This document shows positions 6,716-7,498 of a DNA stretch of 7,498 nucleotides, one piece after another (the stretch's first letter is position 1; each line of letters starts with the position of its first letter). Made by a program: the position numbers and the translations under genes. Source of the stretch: Azonexus sp. Its GTDB lineage: Bacteria > Pseudomonadota > Gammaproteobacteria > Burkholderiales > Rhodocyclaceae. Where the stretch lies: assembly GCA_023150195.1 (NCBI GenBank), contig JAKLLI010000128.1:1-7498 (forward strand), in the 5' to 3' direction. The notes beneath the pieces were generated by a model. The model was not told where the DNA came from and did not search any database. It saw nothing but the letters and a program-made list of their open reading frames with translations.

Positions 6716-7498
6716 GGAAAGCGGCCACCCGGTCGGCGATGCGCGCACTCAGATCGGGGGCCAGGCAGTCGACGTGTTCGGCGCTAAACGAGTTGGTCAG
6801 CCAGGTAATCTGGCGCTTGGCCAACTGCCGCGTGGCGAAGACGCCGCGATCGCGCATTTCCGGTTTGCGATACAGCCCGTCCTGGGCTTCCCACACCTGT
6901 CGGTAACCCACGCAGCGCATGGATGGCAAGTCTGCGGTCAACGCGTATTTTTCGCGTAAATGGCGAACTTCCTCGTCCAGTCCGGCGAGCAGCATTTCAT
7001 CGAAGCGGCGCTCGATACGAGCGTGCAGCACGCTGCGTTCGCTGGGCAAGAGCGCAATTTGCAGAAAATCGTAGGGCGGGCGGCTGGCCTCGCTTTCGGC
7101 CAGCAGGGCGGACATCGGTCGACCGCTGCTGCGGCAGATTTCCAGTGCGCGCTGGATGCGCTGGCTGTCGGTCGGGTGCAGGCGGGCTGCGGTCAATGGG
7201 TCGAGCTCGGCCAATTTGGCGTGCAGCGCCGGCCAGCCTTCGGCGAGTGCTTCCGCGTCGATGGCGGCGCGCAGGCTGGCGTCAGCCTTGGGCAGTTCCG
7301 CCAGGCCTTGCAACAAGGCGCGAAAATACAACATCGTGCCGCCGACCAGCACGGGCACCTTGCCGGCAGCGGTGATTTCCGCCATCGCGCGCAGGGCATC
7401 TTCGCAAAAACGGGCGGCGGAATAAGCGGCTTCCGGCGTGATCAGGTCGATCAGGCGGTGCGGGTAGCGGGCCAGTGTCGCGGCATCCGGTTTGGCGG
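6705..7498 (-). CDS. miaA: tRNA dimethylallyltransferase (N6-isopentenyladenosine synthase), 5'-truncated by window edge
   Basis: MiaA transfers the dimethylallyl group of DMAPP to N6 of adenosine 37, next to the anticodon, in tRNAs that read codons starting with U; this is the first step toward the ms2i6A modification. About 264 residues are visible. The frame is open to the window edge and starts with A-K-P-D, the end of the family's GTAKP motif, so ATG at 7385 is internal. The N-terminal P-loop (GPTASGKT) and the DS.QVYR segment, roughly 50 residues, lie outside. Visible motifs: LARYPHRLIDLITPEAAYSA, PVLVGGTMLYFRALLQGL, DSQRIQRALEI, the GLDEEVRHLREKY segment, SMRCVGYRQVWE and RGVFATRQLAKRQITWL. 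After ITWL the usual Arg is replaced by TNS, a minor variation. The gene converges on the response regulator gene, and its TGA (complement of 6705-6707) falls within that gene's last codons. No terminator fits between them. Confidence 0.96.
   Translation of the reverse strand, partial: AKPDAATLARYPHRLIDLITPEAAYSAARFCEDALRAMAEITAAGKVPVLVGGTMLYFRALLQGLAELPKADASLRAAIDAEALAEGWPALHAKLAELDPLTAARLHPTDSQRIQRALEICRSSGRPMSALLAESEASRPPYDFLQIALLPSERSVLHARIERRFDEMLLAGLDEEVRHLREKYALTADLPSMRCVGYRQVWEAQDGLYRKPEMRDRGVFATRQLAKRQITWLTNSFSAEHVDCLAPDLSARIADRVAAFLTA

Noticed and set aside
5537..6748. 403-codon minus-strand open frame opposite the response regulator
   Set aside because: The + strand frame has complete receiver-domain motifs and a ribosome site; the antisense product shows no domain.

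Overview
The window is compact, GC-rich chromosomal DNA with almost no non-coding sequence. Protein sequence flavour, codon use and the genes present suggest a betaproteobacterium, most likely a relative of the Rhodocyclaceae (Dechloromonas/Azonexus type). That assignment is inferred from the look of the proteins, not from a search. No RNA gene, insertion sequence, CRISPR array, attachment site or origin was seen, and there is no gene-free stretch longer than about 80 bases.

Layout: (1) The 3' part of purM (purine biosynthesis) enters from the left edge on the + strand. (2) It runs directly into a small exported RlpA-like double-psi beta-barrel protein, with a short overlap or a 1-base gap depending on the start. 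(3) After a 78-base gap carrying a plausible -10 element come three tightly packed genes: an RND efflux periplasmic adaptor, its inner-membrane RND permease (ATGA overlap), and a response regulator with an unusual C-terminal half (TGATG overlap). (4) On the opposite strand, the 3' part of miaA (tRNA dimethylallyltransferase) runs in from the right edge and overlaps the end of the response regulator gene by 11 bases, tail to tail.

How the genes work together: adaptor and permease form two parts of a proton-driven tripartite efflux pump. The outer-membrane channel is not encoded here and must come from elsewhere. The response regulator is translationally coupled to the pump but has no DNA-binding, GGDEF, EAL or kinase motif that I can recognise, and no partner histidine kinase lies in the window. 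Its connection with efflux is therefore suggested by gene order only.

The two most notable points are an apparent single-base frameshift near the 5' end of the adaptor gene, which separates its membrane-anchor/signal segment from its body, and the uncharacterised ~265-residue output region of the response regulator. The rest is ordinary housekeeping and efflux content; I do not see clear evidence of a wholly new system.
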